Shown one piece after another: positions 26,011 through 37,969 of a DNA stretch of 64,000 nucleotides; the first letter of the stretch is position 1, and each line of letters starts with the position of its first letter. The notes under the pieces were generated by a model, which was given only the letters and a program-made list of their open reading frames with translations, was not told the origin of the DNA and ran no database searches. The stretch covers positions 124,001-188,000 of the forward strand of contig JAODTK010005694.1 of the NCBI GenBank assembly GCA_026419785.1. Reading direction: 5' to 3'. A program made the translations under genes and the position numbers. The DNA comes from Sclerodactyla briareus (taxonomy: Eukaryota; Echinodermata; Holothuroidea; Dendrochirotida; Sclerodactylidae).

Positions 26011-26049
26011 GAATTAATCTCAGCAGTTATTAGCGATGCAACCAAAGTT

Positions 26050-26102
26050 TTATATATATATATATATATAATATATATATATATAATAATATAATTATAT
26101 AT
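26050..26102. repeat. TA microsatellite
   Basis: A (TA)n tract with a few interruptions. Confidence 0.9.
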
Positions 26103-26109
26103 TAGTCCA

Positions 26110-28340
26110 AACTATATAGATATATAGATACCCACCTCACATATACAGCCGCCACATTGTAATTGTTAATGTCAAAAACGAAAATGGATGACCATTCTTT
26201 CATTTTTTGTTGTTGTTTTGGTTAGGTTGAATTGAAAAATAAATTACCATTCTAGTACCGTACATCGAATCAAGTTTTGTCTCTCTAGTATTGTCACATT
26301 AACAGTCAAGCCTCACTATTCTTTCTGCAAATTCTGCTATAAACACCACAGTTGGTTAACTCGATGACGCAAGAGGTGACATTGTGTTATCACATGTGAT
26401 GTGATATAAAAATATTTGAGAATGTACTATTGCCTGGTAAAAGGGGAAAATCCTTAAATGAAAAAGCCCCCCTTGTATAATACAGTACAACACATACATC
26501 AGCCTTCAACGTGTTACGTAAAAAAAGAATAGTAAAATTGAATACACGATTGCAATTCATCTCGCGTTTTTGTTCAGAGTGAATGAAAAATAAATTACAA
26601 TCCAGTCCAGTTAATATCAAATTGAGTTTTGGACTCTATAGTATTGTACATAAACATCCAGTCAAGCCTCAATATTCTTTCTGCATAACGACACTTACAG
26701 TTGGAGACGCAATTAATTGAAAAGTGATATTGTGAGATACCCCCCATGTAAATGATATAAAAATATTTGGGAATGTAGGGTTTTATGGGGAAAATTCTGT
26801 ATGCATGGGAGACCCGGTACGTACTTGCGAATTACAAACAACACCAAAGTCTTGGGCAAAATTACCGCTTCACAGAAAATCTAATATGATTTAGGTAATC
26901 CTACGTTAAGAACTGGATACCTGCAGGCGGGTAAACCACTATTGTGTGATCCCATTTTAGAGAGAAGAAGTGGGCGAGGATATATACGAAAGGCCGGTCT
27001 CCATAACCCACAGAATACATTCACCTAGTTTTGCTCAATTCTGACAAGATTATAATTCCAAATATCATGTAAATTTAACTTTTGATGACCTCAACATGAC
27101 GTCCAACTTTTGCCAGGGACCAGGTGTAGGTGAACTCTATCGAGGCTTTGTCGAAATTGAAAAATCTTCGAAATCACGAAATTTCTGTGAATCAGTGAGG
27201 CATCAGTCATGTGGTGATGACTACAACTGAACATAATCCAAGATTTACTACAGCCTCCTATACCTCCTATAGAACAAAATAGGCCCCCCTATATTAAGAA
27301 AGACTGTTTGGGATATGCTATAAAGTCACTATTAAGAATATTACCCTCCCTGTGTGTGAAATGGGAATGGTTTACTTAGGATTTCCTGAAAATGAATCAG
27401 GATGACATGCAGGCTGTTCCATTTCCATGACTCAAGAAGCTGATGAAGGAATTTGTTCACCGCAAATATTCTCTAGTAATGCCAGTCCCACCCCTCCTCC
27501 CATCCTCCTTGGAAATATGAATTTAGGATCCTCCCAGTCCCGTGGTAATGAGGTCCCCATATTCATAGAAATGAGATATTGGAAGCATTGTTGACATACT
27601 GCATTGATCGGAGGGGTGAAAAAAATGTCAAAGTGACAATGCAGCCGCGCATTAATGCAGATTTATCTTACCCCCCCACCCCCCCGCCAAGAAATAAAAC
27701 CTGCACTATTAGTGCAGTGTATATCATTATCAATCCAGAGGACACAAGGCACAAGGACCAGAAGGCACAAGGACCAGATTACAATATGTTCTTTGTTCCA
27801 TGGGACTATTGACTACAGTGCATCTTCTATAGTCAACTCTGTGAAGTTTTGATACAGGCCACAGTGGACTGGGTATATCTGAATCTACTACTGCTAGGCC
27901 TAAGAAAAAAAATCCACACCATCTACTGCAAATTAAACGGATCAAGATTGCTCGACGTTCACTGTCATTCCGAAGTTGTTGTGATCTTTCTTTTCTACAC
28001 AGGAACTAATGGGGAGCTGTATATGGTATAAGTTAGACCCAGAAACATCCCAGATATTGCGGCAGTAATGCCTGCAGACGTCATAACTCTCCAAGATAGT
28101 CAAAGTGATTTCCAGTTCCTACAATGGAATATCCTATGAATGGATTAGTGACATACTAAAAATACATGGGACAAATACATGATGGTATGAAGTGGAACCC
28201 TTCTCATTGTAGACCTAGCTAGCAACAGACAGACAGAAATACAAATACTGGTATCTATTTGTTCATAGCTACCTGTAATAAGAAGAAGATTTCTAAAGCT
28301 ATAAACAGAAGAGACACGCATTCCTCTTTCTCCTATAAAG
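26110..28340. other. Gene-free stretch downstream of the SRCR gene
   Basis: No gene is supported. About 26,170-26,480 and 26,530-26,790 form a diverged direct repeat (GAATGAAAAATAAATTAC, CAAGCCTCA.TATTCTTTCTGCA, GATATAAAAATATTTG). The stretch just before 28,350 would include the 3' untranslated region of the minus-strand gene. I did not identify a clear polyadenylation signal. Confidence 0.45.
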
Positions 28341-28353
28341 CATATTCATTTTG

Positions 28354-28983
28354 TCATTCATTCACCCCTGGTCGATAGAGGAGAGCAGTAGGCTGGGTTT
28401 CATGGTGGGCTCGGGGTTCATTTGCTAGGTGGGGGCATGTTGAGAAGTGGGTCTGTGGTTGGCGTGGTGAGTGGGGAGTAACAGAAGGCTGTTGATATGG
28501 GGCCGGAGGGCGTTCTGGAATGGGGGGCATGGCAGGTTGTGGGGGGTATGGAGCCACGTCTGGTGGTTGTTGCCAAGTACCCCTGCTGGGGGTGAGTTGT
28601 ACATGATGGGGGCATGGGCCCAGGTGGGAATGGACACCTTGGTGGAGGCTGAGGGGTAGGCAGCTGACTGGTTGGGGGTAGGGCTGCTGAGGGTTAGGAC
28701 TGTGATGGGTATCCCTTTAGTGGCGGGTAGGCTGTAGATTTACCCACTACCTCGTAATAATAGGGCGGTCGTCCATTTCGTTATTGACGGGAGCAGGTGT
28801 GGGTGAACTGGGGTCGGAGGATGACCGTTGTCTGTGCCGGAGGAACAGCGGCGGGGGCAGGCTGGGCATTTGCATTCTGTCTCTTGGGCTTGCAGATCCA
28901 GCAACAGGAGCCATTACAGATGAGCTAGCATGACACAATCAGGCCAATCACGGGGCCAAGGAAGACCGTGGTTTCTGTGGTTT
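28354..28983 (-). CDS. Last exon of SRCR receptor gene: membrane span and Pro/Tyr-rich cytoplasmic tail
   Basis: A pyrimidine tract and TTTTTCAG acceptor (minus strand, AG at 28,984-28,985) opens this exon. It first encodes a hydrophobic segment beginning FLGPVIGLIVSC, then a Cys-rich juxtamembrane stretch CCWICKPKR, the usual hydrophobic-then-basic topology of a type I membrane protein. A Pro/Gln-rich tail follows with a PPYYYEV motif (about 28,758-28,780), which contains PPxY, and a YPPLKGYP segment. It ends RPGVNE plus stop. Continuity requires several single-base frameshifts (in the membrane span and at about 28,770, 28,700 and 28,560), so coordinates inside the exon are tentative. By position and orientation it is the 3' exon of the SRCR gene, anchoring the extracellular SRCR domains. 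PPxY motifs can bind WW domains. The adaptor role is inference. Confidence 0.6.
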
Positions 28984-29094
28984 CTGAAAAAGGCAGACGT
29001 TACTCTCATTAGACACACATCCCATATAGAGTTAAACACTGCAGTTATTAGTGGCTTTGTGGTTGTTTTTTTTGTTTTAGGGTCTTGAGTTGTC

Positions 29095-29416
29095 AACATA
29101 TCTGCACAGGGCATGTCACACCACACCAACCTCCAATGTAAACATACCTGTCACAAGGCCTGTCACACCAACCTCCAATGTGAACATACCTGTCACGAGG
29201 CCTGTCACACCAACCTCCAATGTAAACATACCTGTCACAAGGCCTGTTGCACCAGCCCTCCAATGTGAACATACCTGTCACAAGGCCTGTCACAAGGCCT
29301 GTCACACCAACCTCCAATGTGAACACACCTGACACACCAGCCTCCAATGTGAACAGACCTGACACACCAGCCTCCAATGAGAACATACCTTGTCCCCAGG
29401 CCTTTCAACAAGGCCT

Positions 29417-29469
<53 letters not shown>

Positions 29470-30269
29470 GTCACAACACCAACCCTAAAATATGACAATG
29501 CCTGACACACCGCCTGTCACACCAGCTCATCAATGTGAACATGGCTGACACACCAGCCCCCCTCCCCCCACCCCAATGTGAACATACCTGTCACAAGACT
29601 TGTCACACAAACCCTCCAATGTGAACATACCTGTCACACAAGGCCTGTCACACCAGCCCTCCAATGTGAACATACCTGTCACAAGGCCTGTCACACCAAC
29701 CTCCAATGTGAACATACCTGTCACAAGACTTGTCACACAAACCCTCCAATGTGAACATACCTGTCACAAGGCCTGTCACACCAACACTCCAATGTTAACA
29801 TACCTGTCACAAGGCCTGTCACACCAGCCCTCCAATGTGAACATACCTGTCACAAGGCATGTCAAACCAACTCTCCAATGAGAACATACCTGTCACACAA
29901 GGCCTGTCACACCAACCTCCAATGTTAACATACCTGTCACAAGACCTGTCACACCAACCCTACAATGTGATCATACCTGTCACAAGGCATGTCACACCAA
30001 CCTCCAATGTGATCATACCTGTCACAAGGCATGTCAAACCAACTCTCCAATGAGAACATACCTGTCACAAGACTTGTCACACAAACCCTCCAATGTGAAC
30101 ATACCTGTCACGAGGCCTGTCACACCAGCCCTCCAATGTGAACATACCTGTCACAAGGCCTGTCACACCAGCCCTCCAATGTGAACACACCTGACACACC
30201 AGCCTCCAATGAGAACATACCTGTCACAAGGCATGTCACACCAACCTTCCAATGCGATCATACTTGACA
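29095..30269. repeat. ~42-bp minisatellite, array 1 (splice-donor-bearing unit)
   Basis: About 25 tandem copies of a unit reading CCAATGTGAACATACCTGTC then ACAAGGCCTGTCACACCAACCCT, with single-base and short indel variation. Read on the minus strand each unit contains ACAG|GTATGT, identical to the 5' splice site of the SRCR exon at 33,519. The array lies in the intron between that exon and the membrane exon. A 52-base G run interrupts it. Short open frames on both strands (HIGGWCDRPCDRYV and similar) are translated repeats, not proteins. Confidence 0.9.
29417..29468. repeat. Uninterrupted 52-base G homopolymer
   Basis: A run of 52 G within the minisatellite array, flanked by AGGCCT and TGTCAC. 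The length may be inflated or uncertain in the assembly. If real, it is a strong G-quadruplex-forming tract on the plus strand. Confidence 0.85.
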
Positions 30270-31614
30270 TAGAGCTGTGATCGTGTGCGAAATCATTGAA
30301 TGTTTAATCGCAAAAATTTGCGATCGTTAAGCGATTAATCGCGATTATCGCGCGCGTGAGTTAAATGATCCAGACTAAAGAAAAACAGTCTCCATATCGC
30401 ACAATTGTTACACCTAAAAGAATAACGAGGTTACGCTCTAGTTGTCATCTCTTCACTTCAATTTCCAAGCCAACAAGAGAAATATCAATGGGAGAAAATG
30501 AAGCAGGAGACTATTAATTACGAATTAAAACTTGTATTTAAATAACTTCGTAACTGGTTTTAAAACATGACTGAATTGGTCGTTTCGGCACTTTGTATAT
30601 CCTTAACAGTTAACATCAATGCAAAGGCAAGGTATTCTCCCACCCCGTAAGGCCGCTGATTTAGCGATCCTGCAAGATTGTATCTGACCGGCAGCCTTTG
30701 TAGAATTAAATACATTGATACAATAATCTAGTAGACAAGGGCGCAACCACCGGCTGAAAGTTGGGGGGTCTGAGGAGTATAAAATAAACGGAAGCGGCAA
30801 ATCAATTCATGCAAGAAGCAATTTTTTTTTTAGCAATAAAAGAACGCAGTTACGCAGTGCACGTACATGAACCGGTTTCAAACGGTATATCATCCATTGC
30901 ATGGCCTTGCATACTTCTCGCCGTTCCCCATTGAAATATGGCCACTACATGCCCAGTTAACTTTTCACACAATTTCCAGTAGCGTTGCTATTTACATATC
31001 CATCCTATTAATTCGCACAGGGGCGCCAGCCGGAATCCACTGCACATGTTAACTATTACATTTCAGGAAAGAATTGCAGGTTTTCTCACGAATGATAAAA
31101 AGTCCTAACCGATTATTGACGTGCGAGATTTATATTTCCATGAAGAGAACTTTTGTGGCTTATTTAATATATCATTCCGTTTTTGTACTTCCTAAGGATA
31201 TTGAACAATCGTGAATTGAAAATTAAACCAAGAAAGTTTCGTAACTCGCCAGTTCTGTATGAAGCCATGTACATAAGCCAGGCCACATTCTGACGTTTCA
31301 TGGTGTGCCCGCACACGCACACGTGGAGTTAATTAGGTTACAAACTATTCCCAGGATTCGCACTGACAGGCATAAAAGGCGCTGATTCGTCAGCGTTACA
31401 AGGTAGTGACCAATAGCTGGCGAGAATGATGGGAAGTCACAGGGATTAAATATCAACACTGCAGTGTCGGCACTTGGCATGGATCGCGTATCAGGTAATA
31501 TGACACAATATTGTCCATTATTTCGCGGTCGCGCGGGCGGTACAAAATACATAGGCAGAATATTAGATGACTTTATGACGAAACGGAGCGGGTCTTAATG
31601 AAAATGAATAACTA
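30270..31614 (+). mobile_element. hAT-like non-autonomous insertion (1.35 kb) splitting the minisatellite
   Basis: The sequence between the two arrays is unrelated to the repeat and is bounded by an exact 8-bp direct repeat, ACTTGACA (30,262-30,269 and 31,615-31,622), which matches the repeat unit at that point. The left end begins TAGAGCTGTG and is followed by ATTAATCGCGATTA-type palindromes, both familiar from hAT elements, which make 8-bp target duplications. The right terminus (reverse complement TAGTTATTC) shares only TAG with the left, so the inverted repeats are poor. No transposase frame was seen, and the open frames inside are short. Strand is given from the left-end match only. Confidence 0.5.
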
Positions 31615-33518
31615 ACTTGACACAAGGCATGTCAAACCACCCCTCCAATGTGAACATACCTGTCACAAGACCTGTCACAACAAAAACAACCAACCTCCAT
31701 GTGATAATACCTGTCACAGGCATGTCAAACCAACTCTCCAATGTGAAATACCTGTCACAAGGCCTGTCACACAAGCTCACCAATGTCAACATACCTATCA
31801 CAAGGCATGTCAAACCACCTCTCCAATGTGAACATACCTTTCACAAGGCCTGTCACACCAGCTCACCAATGTGAACATACCTGTCACAAGCATGTCAAAC
31901 CAACTCTCCAATGTGAACATACCTGTCCACAAGGCATGTCACATCAGCCCCCCAATGTGAACATACCTGTCACAAAGCCTATTGCACCAGCCCTCAGAAG
32001 TGAACATACCTGTCACAACAACCCTCCAATGTGATCATACCTTTCACAAGACCTGTCACACCAACCCTCCAATGTGAACATATATACCTGTCACAAGACC
32101 TGTCACACCAACCTTCCGATGTGATCATACTTGTCACAAGGCATGTCAACCACCCCTCCAATGTGAACATACCTGTCCACAAGACCTGTCACACCAACCC
32201 TCCAATGTGATAATACCTGTCACAAGGCATGTCAAACCACTCTCCAATGAGAACATACCTGTCACAAGGCCTTTCACACAAGCTCACCAATGTCAACATA
32301 CCTATCACAAGGCATGTCACACCAACCCTCCAATGTGAACATACCTGTCACAAGGCCTGTCACACCAGCTCACCAATGTGAACATACTGTCACAAGGCAT
32401 GTCAAACCAACTCTCCAATGTGAACATACCTGTCACAAGCATGTCACATCAGCCCCCCAATGTGAACATACCTGTCACAAAGCCTATTGCACCAGCCCTC
32501 AAAGTGAACATACCTGTCACAAGGCCTGTCACACAAGCTCACCAATGTGAACATACTGTCACAAGGCATGTCAAACCAACTCTCCAATGTGAACATACCT
32601 GTCACACGGCATGTCACATCAGCCCCCCAATGTGAACATACCTGTCACAAAGCCTATTGCACCAGCCCTCAGAAGTGAACATAACCTGTCACAACAACCC
32701 TCCAATGTGATCATACCTGTCACAGGCATGTCAAACCAACTCTCCAATGTGAACATATATACCTGTCACAAGACCTGTCACACCAACCTTCCGATGTGAT
32801 CATACTTGTCACAAGGCATGTCAAACCACCCCTCCAATGTGAACATACCTGTCACAAGACTGTCACACCAACCCTCAATGTGATCATACCTGTCACAAGG
32901 CATGTCAAACAACTCTCCAATGAGAACATACCTGTCACAAGGCCTGTCACACCAGCTCACCAATGTCAACATACCTGTCACAAGGCATGTCAAACAACTC
33001 TCCAATGTGAACATACCTGTCATAAGGCCTGTCACACCAGCTCACCAATGTGAACATACCTGTCACAAGGCATGTCAAACCACCTCTCCAATGTGAACAT
33101 ACCTGTCACAAGGCATGTCACACCAACCCTCCAATGTGATCATACCTGTCACAAGACCTGTCACACCAACCCTACAATGTGATCATACCTGTCACAAGGC
33201 ATGTCAAACAACTCTCCAATGTGAACATACCTGTCACAAGGCCTGTCACATCAGCCCCCCAATGTGAACATACCTGTCACAAAGCCTATTGCACCAGCCC
33301 TCAGAAGTGAACATACCTGTCACAACAACCCTCCAATGTGATCATACCTTTCACAAGACCTGTCACACCAACCCTCCAATGTGATCATACCTGTCACAAG
33401 GCATGTCAAACCACCCCTCCAATGTGAACATACCTGTCACAAGGCCTGTCAAACCAACTCTCCAATGTGAAATACCTGTCACAAGGCATGTCACACCAAC
33501 CCTCCAATGTGAACATAC
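31615..33518. repeat. ~42-bp minisatellite, array 2 (splice-donor-bearing unit)
   Basis: About 45 tandem copies of the same unit as array 1, with more variants (GTGATCATACC, GGCATGTCAAACCA). Higher-order blocks are visible. A run containing AGCCTATTGCACCAGCCCTCAGAAG recurs at about 31,975, 32,480, 32,650 and 33,290, so several units have been amplified together. The array abuts the SRCR exon directly: the first unit is the genuine GTATGTTCACATTGG intron start at 33,518. Confidence 0.9.
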
Positions 33519-33846
<328 letters not shown>

Positions 33847-33849
33847 CTA

Positions 33850-34680
33850 TAGAAAAATAAAATCTTCTATACAAATGCAGTAGCTTTTGAAAGATTTCCA
33901 CATCACTTAGTACTCCTTTGGTAGAGAGTCAACAAACAGGCCTAATGAATTGACATTTGTCAATGATTAGTGCCATCAATGGGTAACACACTTGTTCTGG
34001 CAAACTATATCAACCTGCTTTCAAATATTGGTGTTATTAAAATAAATTTAAAAAAGTAAATAAAAAAAATTAATGAATTATTTGCTCACTGGCAATTTGT
34101 TCTCTTTCGAACTCTCTTTTTGAACTCTAGATATGAATGCCTCCATTATGATATAGTGTGCCCAAATTCCTGGATTTCACCACCAACAGGCTAATTTTTT
34201 TTTGCAGTCGCTTCTCCGTTTCGCATCAACTACAAGCAAAGGTCGAAGATAAGGGTTAATGGCCTGTTCTCATACACCTATAAGTATACAACATGACGAT
34301 GGCTCCCGCGGAACTAATTTCAACATTCGTAGAAGGCTAAAATGGTACCGTTCTCCTCATACTGCCATTACATATATGGGAAGTAGCAACATGGTGATAC
34401 CCAGGACAGGAACATGCCTCTTCGGTGGGCAAGAATTGTGGAACAAGAGTGCCAATGGGACAGTAGCTCACCATGTACTTGTAAAGTCAGTAGCCTACTG
34501 GCATTTTTCTATCAGGAATAAATGTGATGAATGATTGAAATGTTTAGATGATACATGTACATGTTATAACAATGAGGATGTAGTGGGGACTAGTTCCAAT
34601 AGTGACTATCCAGGTATTACGATAACCCACTATTAACACTATACAACAACACTGCAGAAAAAGATACATTTTTGCATGAT
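33850..34680. other. Intronic stretch
   Basis: This is presumed intron between SRCR exons 2 and 3. No coding, RNA or clear repeat content was recognised apart from an AAT/A-rich patch at about 34,035-34,080. The frame at 34,259-34,534 has no recognisable domain. Confidence 0.45.
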
Positions 34681-34689
34681 TTTAATAAT

Positions 34690-35885
34690 GGACCCTAGGG
34701 TCCACACTGGCCAAAAATTCAAAAACACTCCCTTACCAAAGACCACTGCTCCCAAGTTTAAAGAAAATCAATTGAAGCTTGTAAGAGGAGATGCATTTCA
34801 AGCACCATTGTGTGTAATTTCATAAATGGGCCCTAGGGCCCAAGTGGGACCTTGGACCAAAAATTCCTAAACAAAAACACATGAAGGTACGGCTATTAGA
34901 CCATCATTATGACCGAACATCAGCACTGTGCATCAAAATTTGTAGGAGACGCATTTTGCGTGATTTCACATGATGGGCCCTAGGGCCCAAGTGGGACCTT
35001 GGACCAAATTTCCTGAACACCCCGAAGGTACGGCTATTAGACCATCATTATGACCGAACATCAGCACTGTGCATCAAAATTTGTAGGAGGAGCATTTTGC
35101 GTGATTCACATAGCTGGCCTATAGGGCCCACATTGGGCCTTGAGCCAAAAATTCCCGACACCCCCAATGGCCCACTACCCAAGGACCATACATGTAACTT
35201 TGAAGGAAATCAATTAGCTTTAAGAGGAGATCCATTTCAAGCACCATTGTGTGTAATTTCATAAAATGGGGCCATATGGCCCAAGTGGAACCTTGGACCA
35301 AAAATTCCTGAACACCCCGAAGGTACGGCTATTAGACCATCATTATGACCGAACATCAGCACTGTGCATCAAAATTTGTAGGAGGAGAAGCATTTTGCTT
35401 GATTTCACATGATGGGCCCTAGGGCCCAAGTGGGAACGTGGACCAAAATTTCCTGAACAAACCCGGAGGTATGGCTATTAGACCATCATTATGACCGAAC
35501 ATCAGCACTGTGCATCAAAATTTGTAGGAGGAGAAGCATTTTGCGTGATTTCACATGATGGGCCCTAGGGCCCAAGTGGGAACGTTGACCAAAATTTCCT
35601 GAACACCACCCCACCCCCCCGAAGGTACGGCTATTAGACCATCATTATGACTGAACAGAAGCACTGTGCATCAAAATTTGTAGGAGGAGAAGCATTTGTG
35701 CACATATGTGTAAATTCTTCATAAAATGGGCGCCCTAGGGCCAAGTGGGACCTTGGACCAAAAATTCCTGAACACCCCGAAGGTACGGCTATTGGACCAT
35801 CTTTATGATAGATGATGATCGGCCCAAGCGGTGACCTTGGACCAAACAGGTACGGCTATTAGACCATCATTATGATGGATGGATG

Positions 35886-35928
<43 letters not shown>

Positions 35929-35929
35929 C

Positions 35930-35967
<38 letters not shown>

Positions 35968-36025
35968 ACAAGCATGATCACCAACCGCTCACCCAGCACG
36001 TGCTGGGGTGAGCTAAAAACCATAA
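34690..36025 (+). mobile_element. Satellite-bearing hairpin-ended element (core repeats, GATA, hairpin), copy 1
   Basis: About eight tandem copies with a period near 145 bp carry the conserved blocks GGGCCCTAGGGCCCAAGTGG, GACCTTGGACCAAAA, GGTACGGCTATTAGACCATC and CATCAAAATTTGTAGGAG. A (GATA)n run follows (35,878-35,966) and then a perfect palindrome CCCAGCACGTGCTGGG (about 35,992-36,007) leading into GTGAGCTAAAAA. The order of core repeats, tetranucleotide microsatellite and 3' hairpin matches the architecture known from Helentron-associated elements such as the bivalve pearl family. The 5' end was not identified. Confidence 0.6.
35878..35966. repeat. GATA microsatellite
   Basis: About twenty GATA units after a short GGAT lead, with one GATC interruption. 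The Ser-Ile-Tyr-Leu open frame here is the translated repeat. Confidence 0.95.
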
Positions 36026-36029
36026 GATT

Positions 36030-37000
36030 TCCTGGGGATGGAAATTTATGGTAATAAAAACGATAGGAACAGCCGCAAATTGGCTCAGGAAGTGCCATTT
36101 CCTAGTATCTAGGGGTTTTCCAGGCTAAAAAGATCACCGATGGTGGCGCTCTGCCCAGTAAGTCGATCCCAGCCCCTTCCACGTTTTTTCGTGCCCCACC
36201 CCCACCACTCCGATGAAATTTGGTTACCCCATTGTGCGTTCTGACGTTGATACCTCATCCCGCTATTTTAGAATTTGGCGCCCACATGGTGAACTGCAGC
36301 CACCCCCCCTTCAGGTGGCTGGTCTAGACCCGCCTTGCTAGTAGTCTATGCACGTGTCTCCATATTGAAAGGCAAAACATATTGGGCGCGACCTACAATA
36401 CATTGTGAAATCGCATCAAAAGAGACTACTCAAATATTTCTTGGAACCACTCAAGAAAGGATGATAGTCACGAATTTGGAAAGGGGAAAGGGAGGCAATG
36501 CAAGAAGGCCCGGAAGGCTTGGAAGTTGGAGGCACTACCGCCTCCCAGAATACATTTTGACGGAGTGATATCGCAAATTTGACGGACAAAGTTGTGTAAC
36601 AATGGATAAGTAGCCCTGGCAGGAACCCGAGAGGTGAGGAACCTGCCGCCTTGACGATGAGCGCAGTCATCCAACGAGAGGTAGTCCGCAATCGCTAGAT
36701 CCAAACAACGCTAGACTAGAGGTAGGCAATCAGAGGTGCCCACCTCCCCCACCCCTGCCCCCAAGCAATGCCGATGATTCATGCCTGAGGAAATCCCCAG
36801 AATGTGATTTATAGGATATATAGAGAGGGCGTTGTGTTTTAAAAGGCCAATATGATCATGTAACAGACTTCCTTCGAAATAGCCTAGAGTAGCAGACTAG
36901 GCACTGCACCAGACTTTTTTTCATGGCTTGACCAGTTATTCAGTTTTAGGGTTTTTCCTTTCTGGAAGGGTCATCCAGGCCCTGAAAGACTTGCACTTCA
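36030..37000. other. Intronic stretch
   Basis: This is presumed intron of the SRCR gene. The overlapping frames at 36,335-36,568 (plus) and 36,416-36,704 (minus) have no recognisable domain. Nothing else is supported. Confidence 0.45.
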
Positions 37001-37339
37001 CGGTCACCCTACCCTTTTCACCCAACACCAGCATTCATACTATTTTCATTCTCTCTCTCACACATTTATTAGGCTATTAATTGTATCCTTTACAATTTCT
37101 GATCGATGATCAGAGGAAGATGCACTGGTTACTTGAAACTCAATAACTGACAACACAATTTAGCATTTGGTGTGCTGGTGACCAATTTCAATTCATTAGG
37201 ACTGATTTTTCAGTTCTACTAAAGAAGTTATGTCAAAATATGACCTAAAATTGCCAAAATTATACAAATTAAACACAGAATGGGGACTACGTTGAATTCC
37301 AGTGGACCCATTCTTAATTTTGAATAATCAAGACTAAGG

Positions 37340-37965
37340 GTGGACTGCAATGTCAAGCAAATAGCCACATGAGTGACCTCAGCAGTGACACACATCTAAG
37401 TTGAAAAATTCGGACTCAAGGTAAAACATTACCCCCCAAGTGTCATATGAGTTAAACCCAACAAAAACATTGGAAATTGCAAAAAATCATGACAATAGAC
37501 ACGGTGAATGACCGCCAGTGATCCAGAACCTGTTTTTTAAACCTAGAGCACCAATACTGCTAGAGCTCCAAACTGCACAAATGTACCAAGATGGAATGTC
37601 ATTGAGTTTTAAGAGTTCATGATCATCAGGCCAAAAGACAGTTTCAAAAACAATGGCCTTTGTGCTTCTGTAATGACTTTGACTGATCTTCAATCTAAGA
37701 CTTGTAGTAAGAGATCATTTTGAAATTTTACACATACTGGCTACAGTTGCCCATTCAATGCCTTGGGACCTAGACCTTCACCGAAGTAAAAAATGCCCCA
37801 TGGGTCAAACAAAATTTGGTAGACATCTAGCAAAGAATGGACTGTTTGGAGGCAAAAAAAAGGCAAGGTTGTCACATGAATAGATAGAGTAAAAAGCGAA
37901 GACATGCAGATCAAAAGCTCAACCAGACTAGCTGGTTAAGACAGAAAATTGGTTAGACAAAAATT
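37340..37965 (+). mobile_element. Satellite-bearing hairpin-ended element, copy 2
   Basis: Diverged core units of about 130-140 bp share AGAGCACCAATACTGCTAGAG, CAGTTTCAAAAACAATGGCC and GACTTTGACTGATCTTC with the element at 42,770-43,545. A short ATAGATAGA remnant follows, then AACCAG-acta-GCTGGTT, a hairpin in the same position as in copies 1 and 3 but with different bases. The left boundary is approximate. It lies in the presumed intron between SRCR exons 2 and 3. Confidence 0.5.
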
Positions 37966-37969
37966 CAGT

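Noticed and set aside
28471..28659. Trp/Gly-rich plus-strand protein
   Set aside because: It is the complement of the Pro-rich receptor tail exon on the minus strand.
29093..29881. Several 65-98 codon repetitive proteins on both strands
   Set aside because: They are translations of the minisatellite in various frames (HIGGWCDRPCDRYV and NVNIPVTRPVTP types), with no independent support.
29095..33518. CRISPR-like repeat array
   Set aside because: Units are head-to-tail with no unique spacers, vary by point changes, and sit in an intron of an animal gene. This is a minisatellite.
35859..36098. Ser-Ile-Tyr-Leu repeat protein
   Set aside because: Frame through the GATA microsatellite.
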